From NCBI GenBank assembly GCA_019419645.1, contig DXZN01000068.1:3282-9456 (forward strand): a stretch of DNA of 6,175 nucleotides, in the 5' to 3' direction. The translations under genes and the position numbers were made by a program. The notes under the pieces were generated by a model. The model was given only the letters and a program-made list of their open reading frames with translations. It was not told the DNA's origin and made no database searches. The stretch is from Collinsella sp. GTDB lineage: Bacteria; Actinomycetota; Coriobacteriia; Coriobacteriales; Coriobacteriaceae. Shown here one piece after another: positions 1 to 5,965 of this stretch; the stretch's first letter is position 1; the number at the start of each line of letters is the position of its first letter.

Positions 1-1
1 C

Positions 2-1303
2 AAGGAGCGCAACGCCGCCCCCACCGAGCCCACGCTTTCGCGCGAGGAGCTTGCGGCCATGAAGGTCGCCGAGCTGCGCGAGAAGGCAAAAGAGTTCGAG
101 ATCGAGACGACCGGCAAGAAGAAGGCCGAGCTTGTCGAGGAGATCTACACGACCGCCGCGAAGGCCGAGGGCTTCCGCGATATTAAGGGCATCCTGCAGA
201 TTCGCCCGGACAACTCCGGCATCATCCATGCCCACGGTTACATGAAGTCCAACGAAGACGCCTTCGTCCCCGCTTACCTCATCCGCTCCGCACGCCTGCG
301 CACGGGTGATGTCATCGAGGGTTCGCTGCGCCCCTCGCGCGGCGGCGACAAGCGAGCCGGCCTCGCCAAGATCACGACCGTTAACGGCATGGATCCCGAG
401 CAGATCCGCAACCGCCCCAAGTTCGGCGACCTTACCCCGGTCTATCCCAACGAGCCGCTGCGCATGGAGCACGGCAAGGATTCCATCACCGGTCGCGCCA
501 TCGATATCGTGTCGCCGATTGGCAAGGGCCAGCGTGGCCTGATCGTGTCGCCGCCCAAGGCCGGCAAGACAACGATCCTTAAGAAGATCTGCCAGTCCAT
601 CTCGATCAACAACCCCGAGGTGCACCTCATTTGTCTGCTCGTCGACGAGCGCCCCGAAGAGGTCACCGATATGCAGCGCTCCATTAAGGGCGAGGTCGTG
701 GCCTCGACCTTCGATATGCCCGCCGACAACCACACCCGCGTGGCCGAGCTCGTCATCGAGCGTGCCAAGCGCATTGTGGAGCTGGGCGGCGATGTCGTGG
801 TGGTGCTCGACTCCATCACGCGTCTTGCCCGCGCCTACAATCTGGCGGCACCCGCCTCGGGCCGCATCCTTTCGGGCGGCGTCGATTCGGCAGCCCTCTA
901 CCCGCCCAAGCGCTTCCTGGGTGCAGCCCGCAATATCGAAAACGGCGGCTCGCTCACCATCCTCGCCTCCGCCCTTATCGACACCGGCTCCAAGATGGAT
1001 GAGGTCATCTTTGAGGAGTTCAAGGGCACCGGCAACATGGAACTCAAGCTCGACCGCGACCTCGCCGACCGTCGCATCTTCCCGGCCATCGACCCCGTTG
1101 CCTCCGGTACGCGCAACGAGGACCTGCTGGTCGACGAGCAGATGTGCCCGTTTGTCTTCGGCCTGCGTCGCATTCTCGCCGGCATGAACAACACCGAGCG
1201 CGCGGCGGCGTCGTTTATTAAGGGCCTTAAGGGCACCAACACCAATCAGGAGTTCTTGGTGCGTTCGGCCAAAAAGCACAGCGACTACGAGCAGACGTTT
1301 TAG
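2..1303 (+). CDS. rho: Transcription termination factor Rho (5' end outside the window)
   Basis: Rho is a hexameric RNA-dependent ATPase/helicase that loads on untranslated C-rich RNA and ends transcription. The frame is open to the window edge (433 visible residues). The residues before the ATG at 59 (LSREELAAM) belong to the Rho_N helical domain, so that ATG is probably internal even though GAGGAG lies 9 bases upstream. Numbering from the ATG at 59: Rho_N to about 35; cold-shock-like RNA-binding domain about 43-120 (GILQIRPDNSG, RTGDVIEGSLRP); ATPase core from about 140. Walker A is PPKAGKTT (165-172), the catalytic Glu region is VDERPEE (195-201, E197), and Walker B is VVVVLD (246-251). 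The Q-loop region is LSGGVDSAALYPPKRF (271-286) and the R-loop region is FKGTGNMELKLDR (321-333). Residues equivalent to the known bicyclomycin contacts (K167, K170, E197, R198, D251, S252, R255) are present, so it looks catalytically intact. Actinobacterial Rho proteins often carry long N-terminal extensions; how long this one is cannot be seen. It is followed by its own intrinsic terminator. Confidence 0.97.
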   Translation, partial: KERNAAPTEPTLSREELAAMKVAELREKAKEFEIETTGKKKAELVEEIYTTAAKAEGFRDIKGILQIRPDNSGIIHAHGYMKSNEDAFVPAYLIRSARLRTGDVIEGSLRPSRGGDKRAGLAKITTVNGMDPEQIRNRPKFGDLTPVYPNEPLRMEHGKDSITGRAIDIVSPIGKGQRGLIVSPPKAGKTTILKKICQSISINNPEVHLICLLVDERPEEVTDMQRSIKGEVVASTFDMPADNHTRVAELVIERAKRIVELGGDVVVVLDSITRLARAYNLAAPASGRILSGGVDSAALYPPKRFLGAARNIENGGSLTILASALIDTGSKMDEVIFEEFKGTGNMELKLDRDLADRRIFPAIDPVASGTRNEDLLVDEQMCPFVFGLRRILAGMNNTERAAASFIKGLKGTNTNQEFLVRSAKKHSDYEQTF

Positions 1304-1344
1304 ACCAAAAGCCGCACGCTATATCGCCATAAGAGCGGGCAATC

Positions 1345-1375
1345 GGGCCGGGGTTTATGCCCCGGCCCTTTCTTT
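1345..1375 (+). terminator. Intrinsic terminator after rho
   Basis: A perfect 9-bp GC-only stem (GGGCCGGGG at 1345-1353 with CCCCGGCCC at 1360-1368) closes a 6-base loop and is followed by TTTCTTT. It lies 41 bases past the rho stop codon and separates rho from the downstream unit. Confidence 0.92.
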
Positions 1376-1410
1376 ACGGCGCCACTCGGCAACATTTTCT
1401 GACCTTATGA

Positions 1411-1439
1411 CCGACAAGCAGCAGTTTTCGAGCCATAAT
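1411..1439 (+). promoter_or_regulatory. Candidate upstream sigma70-type promoter
   Basis: CCGACA (1411-1416) and CATAAT (1434-1439) are 17 bases apart. The -35 matches TTGACA at 4 of 6 positions and the -10 matches TATAAT at 5 of 6. It lies just past the rho terminator and 42 bases upstream of a second, similar element. It is weaker than that one because the first two -35 bases are wrong. No experimental start is known. Confidence 0.35.
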
Positions 1440-1452
1440 CCGGCCTCATCGC

Positions 1453-1481
1453 TTGCAATCGGAGGGTCGGTTTCGCATAAT
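1453..1481 (+). promoter_or_regulatory. Probable promoter of the 1619-3527 gene pair
   Basis: TTGCAA (1453-1458) and CATAAT (1476-1481) are separated by exactly 17 bases, with AT-rich sequence after the -10. The predicted start is near 1488, giving a leader of about 130 bases before the ATG at 1619. It is the best-placed promoter between the rho terminator and the next gene. Confidence 0.55.
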
Positions 1482-1510
1482 AACTTTTAAGCTTCGCGAC
1501 GGAAAACGCA

Positions 1511-1560
1511 GATGAAACGAACCATATACCGTTGCTTTGGGACGCATGTCCCGCTTCATC
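1511..1560 (+). other. Nested inverted repeat in the leader of the 1619 gene
   Basis: An outer pair, GATGAA (1511-1516) and TTCATC (1555-1560), encloses a compact inner dyad, GGGAC (1539-1543) and GTCCC (1548-1552), with a 4-base loop. It sits between the predicted transcription start and the ribosome binding site, so it could fold in the mRNA or be a protein-binding dyad in DNA. There is no T-tract after it, so it does not look like a terminator. It matches no riboswitch or leader class that I recognise. Confidence 0.35.
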
Positions 1561-1607
1561 TTCTCTCGCGCAGCCAACTAAATGATGCGATTTGGGTGCT
1601 GGAAGAT

Positions 1608-1613
1608 GGGGAG
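1608..1613 (+). promoter_or_regulatory. Ribosome binding site that sets the start at 1619
   Basis: GGGGAG ends 5 bases before the ATG at 1619. The same frame is open from a TTG at 1592, but the purine-rich motif lies inside that extension. The ATG also places a typical short polar N-terminus before the first membrane helix, so 1619 is preferred. Confidence 0.7.
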
Positions 1614-1618
1614 AGCTC

Positions 1619-3070
1619 ATGGCTTCTTCTGATGCAACACAACGAGCAGTCCTTGCTGGACTTTCCTGCGGGATCGGCCTTGCCGCCCCCGTGGTGATGT
1701 ATGCCGCGACGTTGCCGTTCTCGTCGGTCAACGAGACGGTTGTCGCGGGCGCGGTTCCCTTCGCCATTGGTGCGGTGGCGGGCGTGGGCATCTACGCAGC
1801 CTCGCTGGGCATCTCCGAGTATCGCTCTGAGCATGATGGCCGCCTGTTTGAGCCCGATGCCGTGGGCGGCGCCGCTCAGTTTGGCCGGACCTACAACGAG
1901 TTCAAGACCGCCTCGATTCCTGCGCAGCAGCAGGGGGCGGCACCTCAGCCTGCGGCTCCGGCCGATCAGGCCAATGCCGCACAGCCTTCTTCCGCATTTC
2001 TCTCCGGCCTGACCGGTGCGTTCCAGCGCCGCCACGCCGACGACGGCGTTCCCACCATCGCGCGCGCGGCTAACGCCATGGATGAGGCCGAGGCCTGGTC
2101 TATGATTGACAGTATGCTCGATGACGATTCCCCGGTCAGCTGCGATCCCGCGCGTTCGCGCGATGTCTACCAGGTTGCAATCGACGAGCTCACCAACGGT
2201 GGAAAGACCGGTTCTTACAATCGCGATGACATCGCCGCTGCCGCACGCGCCGTCTCGGGCTCTCATGCCGCCCCTGCGGGTAGCACCGCGGCCTTCGTGG
2301 CGCTTGTGGCCAACGCCGCCAACAATGCCGCCTATAACGGCGCGTCGTCGGCTGCGTACACTTCTGCCGCGGCGGCCGCTTCGACCGGCCAGCAGGGCGC
2401 AGCTCAGGCGGCTCCTGTCGCCGACCCCTTTGCCGATAAGCCCCTGGCTGTCGACGAGGAGGCCATTGCCGCTCGCCGAGCTGCCGAAAGCTCGCTTTGG
2501 GGCGCTTCGGTCCAAATGCAGGCCGCGGAGGCGGCGCCGTACAACGCCAAGCTCGCCAGCATGCCCATCATTTCCGATGCCAAGGGTGTGGATCTCTCCG
2601 ATCTGGACGAGCCTGCCGCCATCACTGCTTCTATCGATACCCAGGATCGCGTGGATACCGATAGTCTCCCCGATGCCTCTCTCGAGGAAGATATCCCCAT
2701 GGCCGATTATTCGGGCCACGAGGACATGTGGGCCGCCGCTATGGCGATCATGGCCGAGGCTGCCGAGCCCGCCCCCGTGGCGGTGCCCACGCCTGCAGCC
2801 TCACCTGTCTCGGTTGCTCCCGTCTATGTCGGCCGCCACAGCTCCGTGCTTCCCGAGGATACCGCGCGTATCTCGCGCGAGGGTATCGAGCGCGCCGAGG
2901 CTATCGCTGCCGGCGTTATGGAAAACCGCCGCCATGAGCGCGTCAATCAGATTCTCGAGGAAGAGATCAACCGTCTGCAGTCTGCGGCCGTCAAGCGCAC
3001 GGGCCGTGCCTATCTGAGCGTTATCGAGGGCGGTACCGCCAGCTTTACGCCGCTGCGCGCGGAGGCATAA
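1619..3070 (+). CDS. Unrecognised membrane-anchored protein with long Ala-rich tail
   Basis: I do not recognise a family for this 483-residue protein. A short N-terminus (MASSDATQR) precedes two hydrophobic segments, about residues 11-30 and 41-63, joined by a short loop. This predicts a membrane hairpin with both ends in the cytoplasm. Residues about 100-270 are rich in Ala, Gln and Pro and look disordered. Within this region are short acidic or structured patches such as MDEAEAWSMIDSMLDDD (154-170) and YQVAIDELTNGG (184-195). Residues 325-360 are acidic and 380-402 are a Pro/Ala/Val linker. A charged helix with coiled-coil character follows (about 418-460, including RRHERVNQILEEEINRLQ at 437-454), and the end is a short tail (AYLSVIEGG at 464-472). 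There is no signal peptidase or sortase signal and no enzyme motif. The plus-strand frame is preferred over a 387-codon frame on the opposite strand because it has an RBS, promoter and coherent architecture. The VanZ-like gene starts 7 bases downstream, so the two are probably co-transcribed. A scaffold or envelope-associated role is only a guess. Confidence 0.85.
   Translation: MASSDATQRAVLAGLSCGIGLAAPVVMYAATLPFSSVNETVVAGAVPFAIGAVAGVGIYAASLGISEYRSEHDGRLFEPDAVGGAAQFGRTYNEFKTASIPAQQQGAAPQPAAPADQANAAQPSSAFLSGLTGAFQRRHADDGVPTIARAANAMDEAEAWSMIDSMLDDDSPVSCDPARSRDVYQVAIDELTNGGKTGSYNRDDIAAAARAVSGSHAAPAGSTAAFVALVANAANNAAYNGASSAAYTSAAAAASTGQQGAAQAAPVADPFADKPLAVDEEAIAARRAAESSLWGASVQMQAAEAAPYNAKLASMPIISDAKGVDLSDLDEPAAITASIDTQDRVDTDSLPDASLEEDIPMADYSGHEDMWAAAMAIMAEAAEPAPVAVPTPAASPVSVAPVYVGRHSSVLPEDTARISREGIERAEAIAAGVMENRRHERVNQILEEEINRLQSAAVKRTGRAYLSVIEGGTASFTPLRAEA
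3061..3065 (+). promoter_or_regulatory. Ribosome binding site of the VanZ-like gene
   Basis: GGAGG lies in the last codons of the upstream gene, 12 bases before the ATG at 3078. That spacing is rather long, so initiation may depend partly on ribosomes ending translation at the TAA at 3068-3070. Confidence 0.5.
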
Positions 3071-3077
3071 TTGCCGC

Positions 3078-3527
3078 ATGGTTAAGGTCAATCGAAAATG
3101 GGCGCTTGCCACCTGCGCCATGGTGCTCGTCATTTGGGGCAATTCGCTGGTTCCCGGTACGGGGTCTGGTTCGTTGAGCTTGTCGATCATGGAATCCATT
3201 CGCGGCTTTTTGCAGGCCCTGGGGCTTCCATACGAGTGGGTGACCAACTTCGTCGTGCGCAAGTGCGCTCATTTTACCGAGTACATGGTGCTTGGCATCT
3301 TGGCGACGCACGCCTTTGACCTCGAAGGCCGGCGCACGTTTGATGTGTTGCTGCCCACGGCGGTGTTCTTGCTGCTTGTTCCCTCTATCGACGAGACGAT
3401 CCAGCTATTTGTGCCCGGTCGCGCCGGCATGATTACCGATGTGATGATCGACTGCTGCGGGGCGACGACAGGCGTCGCGCTTCGATATCTCTTACGGTTG
3501 CTGATATGTACCAAAAAGGCCGCCTAG
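3078..3527 (+). CDS. VanZ-like family membrane protein
   Basis: This 149-residue protein has the VanZ-like layout of several membrane helices (about 8-25, 64-80, 88-103 and 120-142). Family signatures are clear: RKCAHFTEY (61-69), then SIDETIQLFVPGRAGMITDV (103-122), followed by D125 and G128. The conserved His-Phe-x-Glu-Tyr, Asp-Glu-x-x-Gln, Pro-Gly-Arg and Asp residues are all present. The family is named for VanZ, which gives low-level teicoplanin resistance in enterococci. Most relatives are chromosomal, without a known biochemical role, and are not resistance genes. There is no vanA-type cluster here, so resistance should not be inferred. The gene starts 7 bases after the preceding membrane-protein gene, which implies one operon and possibly a shared envelope function. 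Its TAG stop lies within the stem of the following terminator. Length is normal for a single-domain member. Confidence 0.88.
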   Translation: MVKVNRKWALATCAMVLVIWGNSLVPGTGSGSLSLSIMESIRGFLQALGLPYEWVTNFVVRKCAHFTEYMVLGILATHAFDLEGRRTFDVLLPTAVFLLLVPSIDETIQLFVPGRAGMITDVMIDCCGATTGVALRYLLRLLICTKKAA

Positions 3528-3555
3528 GACGTTTTGCTTGGTCCTAGGCGGCTTT
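3513..3555. terminator. Bidirectional terminator between convergent genes
   Basis: A perfect 12-bp stem (GCCGCCTAGGAC at 3519-3530 with GTCCTAGGCGGC at 3541-3552) has a 10-base loop. AAAAA (3513-3517) lies on the left and TTT (3553-3555) on the right, so both strands read a hairpin followed by a T-tract, and the minus-strand tract is the better one. It can end the VanZ-like unit from the left and the sugar kinase unit from the right. The VanZ-like stop codon TAG (3525-3527) is inside the left arm. Confidence 0.92.
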
Positions 3556-3641
3556 GTTCGTTTGAGGGCCTCTGCGGGGCGTGACGGTTTTGTCCGGGCG
3601 TTTTGCGAGCTTGGCTACGCCGTGCGCCGTTGATGCACCCT

Positions 3642-4532
3642 TTACTGGAGCGCCTGGGCGCCCAGGGCCAGGCAGCCCATGATGCCCTGCTTGCCCTCGA
3701 GGCTGTTGTTGACAATGTAGGTATCGATGTCGTTGACCTCGGGCGTGACGATATAGCCGTTGAGCATCTCGGCGCACTTTTTGCGTGCGAGCGGCACGAT
3801 GGGGGTGTGGTCGGCCACGCCGCCGCCGATGATAATCTTTTGCGGTGCGTAGCACAGCGTGTAGGTCATGAGCGCCTGTGCCAGATAGCCTGCGAGCAGG
3901 TCCATGGCCTCCGGGTCATCGGCCATGTCTCCGGCGCTCTTGCCATCCCAACGCTTTTTAACGCCGGGACCGGCGATGAGGCCCTCGAGGCAGTTGTCGT
4001 GGAAGGGGCAGGCACTGTGCTCGCCGATGGTGTCGCGCGGGTCGCGCGTGACCAGGATGTGGCCGGCCTCGGGATGCATCATGCCGTGCACGAGCTTGCC
4101 TCCCGAGAGCACGCCGGCGCCCACACCGGTGCCGATGGTCAGGTAGACCACGTCGGTGAGGCCCTGGGCGCAACCAAAAGTGACCTCGCCCAGGCAGGCG
4201 ACGTTGACGTCGGTATCGTAGCCACAGGGAATATTGAGCTCGTTTTGGATGGTGCCCAGCAGGTCGAAGTAGCGCCATGCCGTTTTGGGCGTCTCCAGGA
4301 TCTTGCCGTATTGGGGCGAGGCGGGGTTGACCGCGGTGGGGCCAAAGGCGCCGATGCCCAGCGCGGCGATGCCCTTGTTGGCAAACCATGCATTGACGGC
4401 CTCAACGGTCTCCTGCGGGGTCGTGGTCGCAATCTGCTCGCGCTCCAGGACCGTACCGTCTGCATAGCCCGTGGCGCAGACCATCTTGGTGCCGCCAGCC
4501 TCGAGCGCTCCGATAAGCTGCTGCTCTGCCAT
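3642..4532 (-). CDS. ROK-family sugar kinase, probably fructokinase
   Basis: This 296-residue cytoplasmic enzyme would phosphorylate a hexose with ATP, feeding it into glycolysis. Motifs in order: the phosphate-binding EAGGTK (11-16); FGPTAVNP (63-70); DTDVN (106-110), whose D108 is the likely catalytic base; the ROK segment LTIGTGVGAG (131-140); HPEAGH (153-158); a zinc cluster CPFHDNC (C175, H178, C181, with H158 nearby as probable fourth ligand); and IIIGGGV (233-239). The pattern TDVNxACLGE, the ETPKTAWR segment (80-87) and the overall length resemble the Bacillus YdhR/GmuE and ScrK fructokinases more than ROK glucokinases or repressors. There is no N-terminal DNA-binding domain, so it is not a ROK transcription factor. 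The ATG is supported by AGAGG 6 bases upstream. No transporter or hydrolase gene adjoins it, so the substrate (fructose, or possibly mannose or glucose) is inferred from family alone. It has its own promoter and shares the convergent terminator at 3513-3555. Confidence 0.93.
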   Translation of the reverse strand: MAEQQLIGALEAGGTKMVCATGYADGTVLEREQIATTTPQETVEAVNAWFANKGIAALGIGAFGPTAVNPASPQYGKILETPKTAWRYFDLLGTIQNELNIPCGYDTDVNVACLGEVTFGCAQGLTDVVYLTIGTGVGAGVLSGGKLVHGMMHPEAGHILVTRDPRDTIGEHSACPFHDNCLEGLIAGPGVKKRWDGKSAGDMADDPEAMDLLAGYLAQALMTYTLCYAPQKIIIGGGVADHTPIVPLARKKCAEMLNGYIVTPEVNDIDTYIVNNSLEGKQGIMGCLALGAQALQ

Positions 4533-4570
4533 AGTATTCCTCTCTCTGGGACGAGTTGCTCCGTGACTAA

Positions 4571-4598
4571 AGTATAGAGCTCTAAACCATTTAAGAAA
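4571..4598 (-). promoter_or_regulatory. Probable promoter of the sugar kinase gene
   Basis: Read on the minus strand, TATACT (complement of 4571-4576) is a strong -10, with TTTCTT (complement of 4593-4598) 16 bases upstream as a weak -35. The predicted start near 4564 leaves a leader of about 30 bases containing the RBS. The poor -35 and the dyad in the spacer suggest a regulated promoter. Confidence 0.5.
4572..4587. promoter_or_regulatory. Operator-like dyad in the sugar kinase promoter
   Basis: GTATAGAGCTCTAAAC pairs at 7 of 8 half-site positions, with a perfect core TAGAGCTCTA at 4575-4584. It covers the spacer and touches the -10 box, a position where a bound repressor would block RNA polymerase. 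A second short palindrome, AGCGCT (4598-4603), sits at the -35 within AAAGCGCTAT, loosely like LacI-family sites. No regulator gene is present to assign it to. Confidence 0.35.
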
Positions 4599-4605
4599 GC
4601 GCTAT

Positions 4606-4648
4606 AAAAAGAAGCCTCGCAACGCGGCGGGCGGTGCGAGGCTTCTTT
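4606..4648 (-). terminator. Intrinsic terminator after the aminotransferase gene
   Basis: GAAGCCTCGCA (4611-4621) pairs perfectly with TGCGAGGCTTC (4635-4645). Three further A-T pairs extend the stem to 14 bp, and the loop is 13 bases. On the minus strand the hairpin is followed by TTTTT (complement of 4606-4610). It lies 26 bases past the aminotransferase stop, so the kinase downstream needs its own promoter. The plus strand has only TTT after the stem, so termination in that direction would be weaker. Confidence 0.9.
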
Positions 4649-4673
4649 GGTTGCTTTAGTTGCTGGGCCGTCC

Positions 4674-5855
4674 TTACCCGCGCGGCTTGATTTTATCACG
4701 CAGCGACTTGAGGTTCTCCAGCGCCGCGTTAAGTGTCTCGTCTCGCTTGGCAAAGTGGAAACGAATCAGATGGTTGACGGGCTCGCGGAAGAAGCTCGAG
4801 CCGGGTACGGCGCCCACGCCCACCTTAGACGCGAGGTCCTCGCAGAATTTGAGGTCGCTATCATATCCAAACTCAGAGATGTCCATCATGACGTAGTAGG
4901 CGCCCTGTGGCACGTTGTGCTCAAGACCGATGCTGTCGAGTCCCTGGCAGAACAGGTCGCGCTTGGCGGCGTAGAGGTCGAGGACCTCCTGGTAATAGCT
5001 GTCGTCGAATTTGAGGGCGGTGACGACGGCTTCCTGCAGGGGAGCGGCGGCACCCACGGTGAGGAAGTCGTGGACCTTCTTGATGCGCTCGGTGATCTGG
5101 GCCGGGGCAATGGTGTAGCCCAGACGCCAGCCGGTGATGGAGTACGTCTTGGACAGCGAGCTGCAGCTGATGGTTCGCTCGAACATGCCGGGCAGCGTGG
5201 CCATATAGACGTGCTCGTGGGGCGCGTAGACGATGTGCTCGTACACCTCATCGGTGATGCAGTAGGCGTCGTACTTTTTGCAGAGGTCGGCGATAAAGGC
5301 GAGCTCCTCGCGCGTAAAGACCTTGCCGCAGGGGTTGGAAGGGTTGCACAGGACGATGGCCTTGGGATCATTGTCGCGGAAGGCCGCCTCGAGGACCTCG
5401 CGATCGAAGTCGAACGTGGGCGGGTTGAGCGGCACATAGATGGGCTCGGCACCTGAGAGGATGGTATCGGCGCCGTAGTTCTCGTAGAACGGCGAGAAGA
5501 TGACGACCTTGTCTCCGGGGTTCGTAACCGTCATCATGGCGGCCATCATGGCCTCGGTGGAGCCACAGGTGACCACGATGTTCTGGTTGGGGTCGACCGG
5601 CATGCCCATAAAGTGCTCCTGCTTGGCAGCGAGCGCCTCGCGCATGGCCTGGGAGCCCCAGGTGATGGAGTACTGGTGATAGAGCGGCTTGGGGTCGGCG
5701 GCGATGGTGCTCAGGCTGTTGAGCAGCTGCGCCGGGGGATCGAAGTCAGGGAAGCCCTGCGAGAGGTTGACGGCACCGTACTTATTGGAGATGCGTGTCA
5801 TGCGGCGGATGACCGAATCGGTGAATGATGCCGTGCGATTGGAGAGTTCTTTCAT
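4674..5855 (-). CDS. Class I/II PLP-dependent aminotransferase
   Basis: This 393-residue cytoplasmic enzyme has fold-type I aminotransferase features in order: SQGFPDFDPP (32-41); the cofactor phosphate segment GSTEAM (98-103); Y124 in SPFYENY, expected to stack on the cofactor ring; NPSNPCG (171-177); DEVYEH (202-207), with D202 contacting the pyridine nitrogen; SLSKTYSITGWRLGY (233-247), where K236 forms the Schiff base; and LIRFHFAK (363-370), with R365 binding the substrate carboxylate. The SQGFPDF start and overall pattern resemble the methionine/kynurenine/glutamine aminotransferase branch (YbdL, KAT) as well as general aspartate-type enzymes, so substrate specificity is open. Length is typical and no key residue is missing. 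The ATG is supported by AAAGGA (complement of 5861-5866) 5 bases upstream. I found no convincing promoter upstream, only a weak TAAACT-like -10. It is transcribed alone, ended by the hairpin at 4606-4648 and divergent from the tRNA operon. Confidence 0.95.
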   Translation of the reverse strand: MKELSNRTASFTDSVIRRMTRISNKYGAVNLSQGFPDFDPPAQLLNSLSTIAADPKPLYHQYSITWGSQAMREALAAKQEHFMGMPVDPNQNIVVTCGSTEAMMAAMMTVTNPGDKVVIFSPFYENYGADTILSGAEPIYVPLNPPTFDFDREVLEAAFRDNDPKAIVLCNPSNPCGKVFTREELAFIADLCKKYDAYCITDEVYEHIVYAPHEHVYMATLPGMFERTISCSSLSKTYSITGWRLGYTIAPAQITERIKKVHDFLTVGAAAPLQEAVVTALKFDDSYYQEVLDLYAAKRDLFCQGLDSIGLEHNVPQGAYYVMMDISEFGYDSDLKFCEDLASKVGVGAVPGSSFFREPVNHLIRFHFAKRDETLNAALENLKSLRDKIKPRG

Positions 5856-5863
5856 GACGGTCC

Positions 5864-5934
5864 TTTCGAGGGTTTGCAGTGGGGCAAGTTTACTCCTATG
5901 AAAAGGGTGGGAATTGCTCGAAACGCACTCGAAA
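5864..5934. repeat. Three CTCGAAA heptamers upstream of the aminotransferase
   Basis: CTCGAAA occurs at 5917-5923 and 5928-5934 in the same orientation, 11 bases start to start. It occurs again as its complement, TTTCGAG, at 5864-5870 beside the aminotransferase RBS. The one-turn spacing suits a protein binding on one DNA face, but no regulator is known to me for this motif. Confidence 0.4.
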
Positions 5935-5939
5935 AACTC

Positions 5940-5958
5940 TTTTCAAAATTCTTGAAAA
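5940..5958. repeat. AT-rich palindrome upstream of the tRNA promoter
   Basis: TTTTCAA (5940-5946) and TTGAAAA (5952-5958) are perfect inverted repeats around AATTC, ending 7 bases before the tRNA -35 box. It may act as an UP element for RNA polymerase alpha or as a protein site. It has no T-tract suited to a terminator. Confidence 0.4.
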
Positions 5959-5965
5959 TTGGGGC

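Noticed and set aside
1512..1697. 61-codon open frame starting ATG at 1512 in the leader
   Set aside because: It has only a weak GGAAAA upstream, overlaps the start of the 1619 gene by 79 bases and shows no recognisable domain. Part of it is simply another frame of the real gene. A leader peptide cannot be fully excluded.
1556..2719. 387-codon open frame on the minus strand opposite the unknown gene
   Set aside because: It is Gly/Arg-rich, as expected for the antisense of an Ala-rich GC-biased gene. It has no RBS or domain and its start is inside the opposing gene.
3078..3527. Glycopeptide resistance determinant (from the VanZ similarity)
   Set aside because: No vanR/S/H/A/X neighbours or mobile element are present. 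Single VanZ-like genes are widespread housekeeping membrane proteins.
3556..3641. Possible small RNA or gene between the convergent terminator and the kinase stop
   Set aside because: No frame with an RBS, no promoter and no strong hairpin was found. It appears to be the kinase 3' untranslated region.
3603..4577. 324-codon plus-strand frame opposite the sugar kinase
   Set aside because: It is an antisense shadow: the kinase on the minus strand has every ROK motif, an RBS and a promoter, while this frame has no coherent domain.
4647..5456. 269-codon plus-strand frame opposite the aminotransferase
   Set aside because: It is a shadow of an intact aminotransferase with all active-site residues, produced by GC-rich codon bias.
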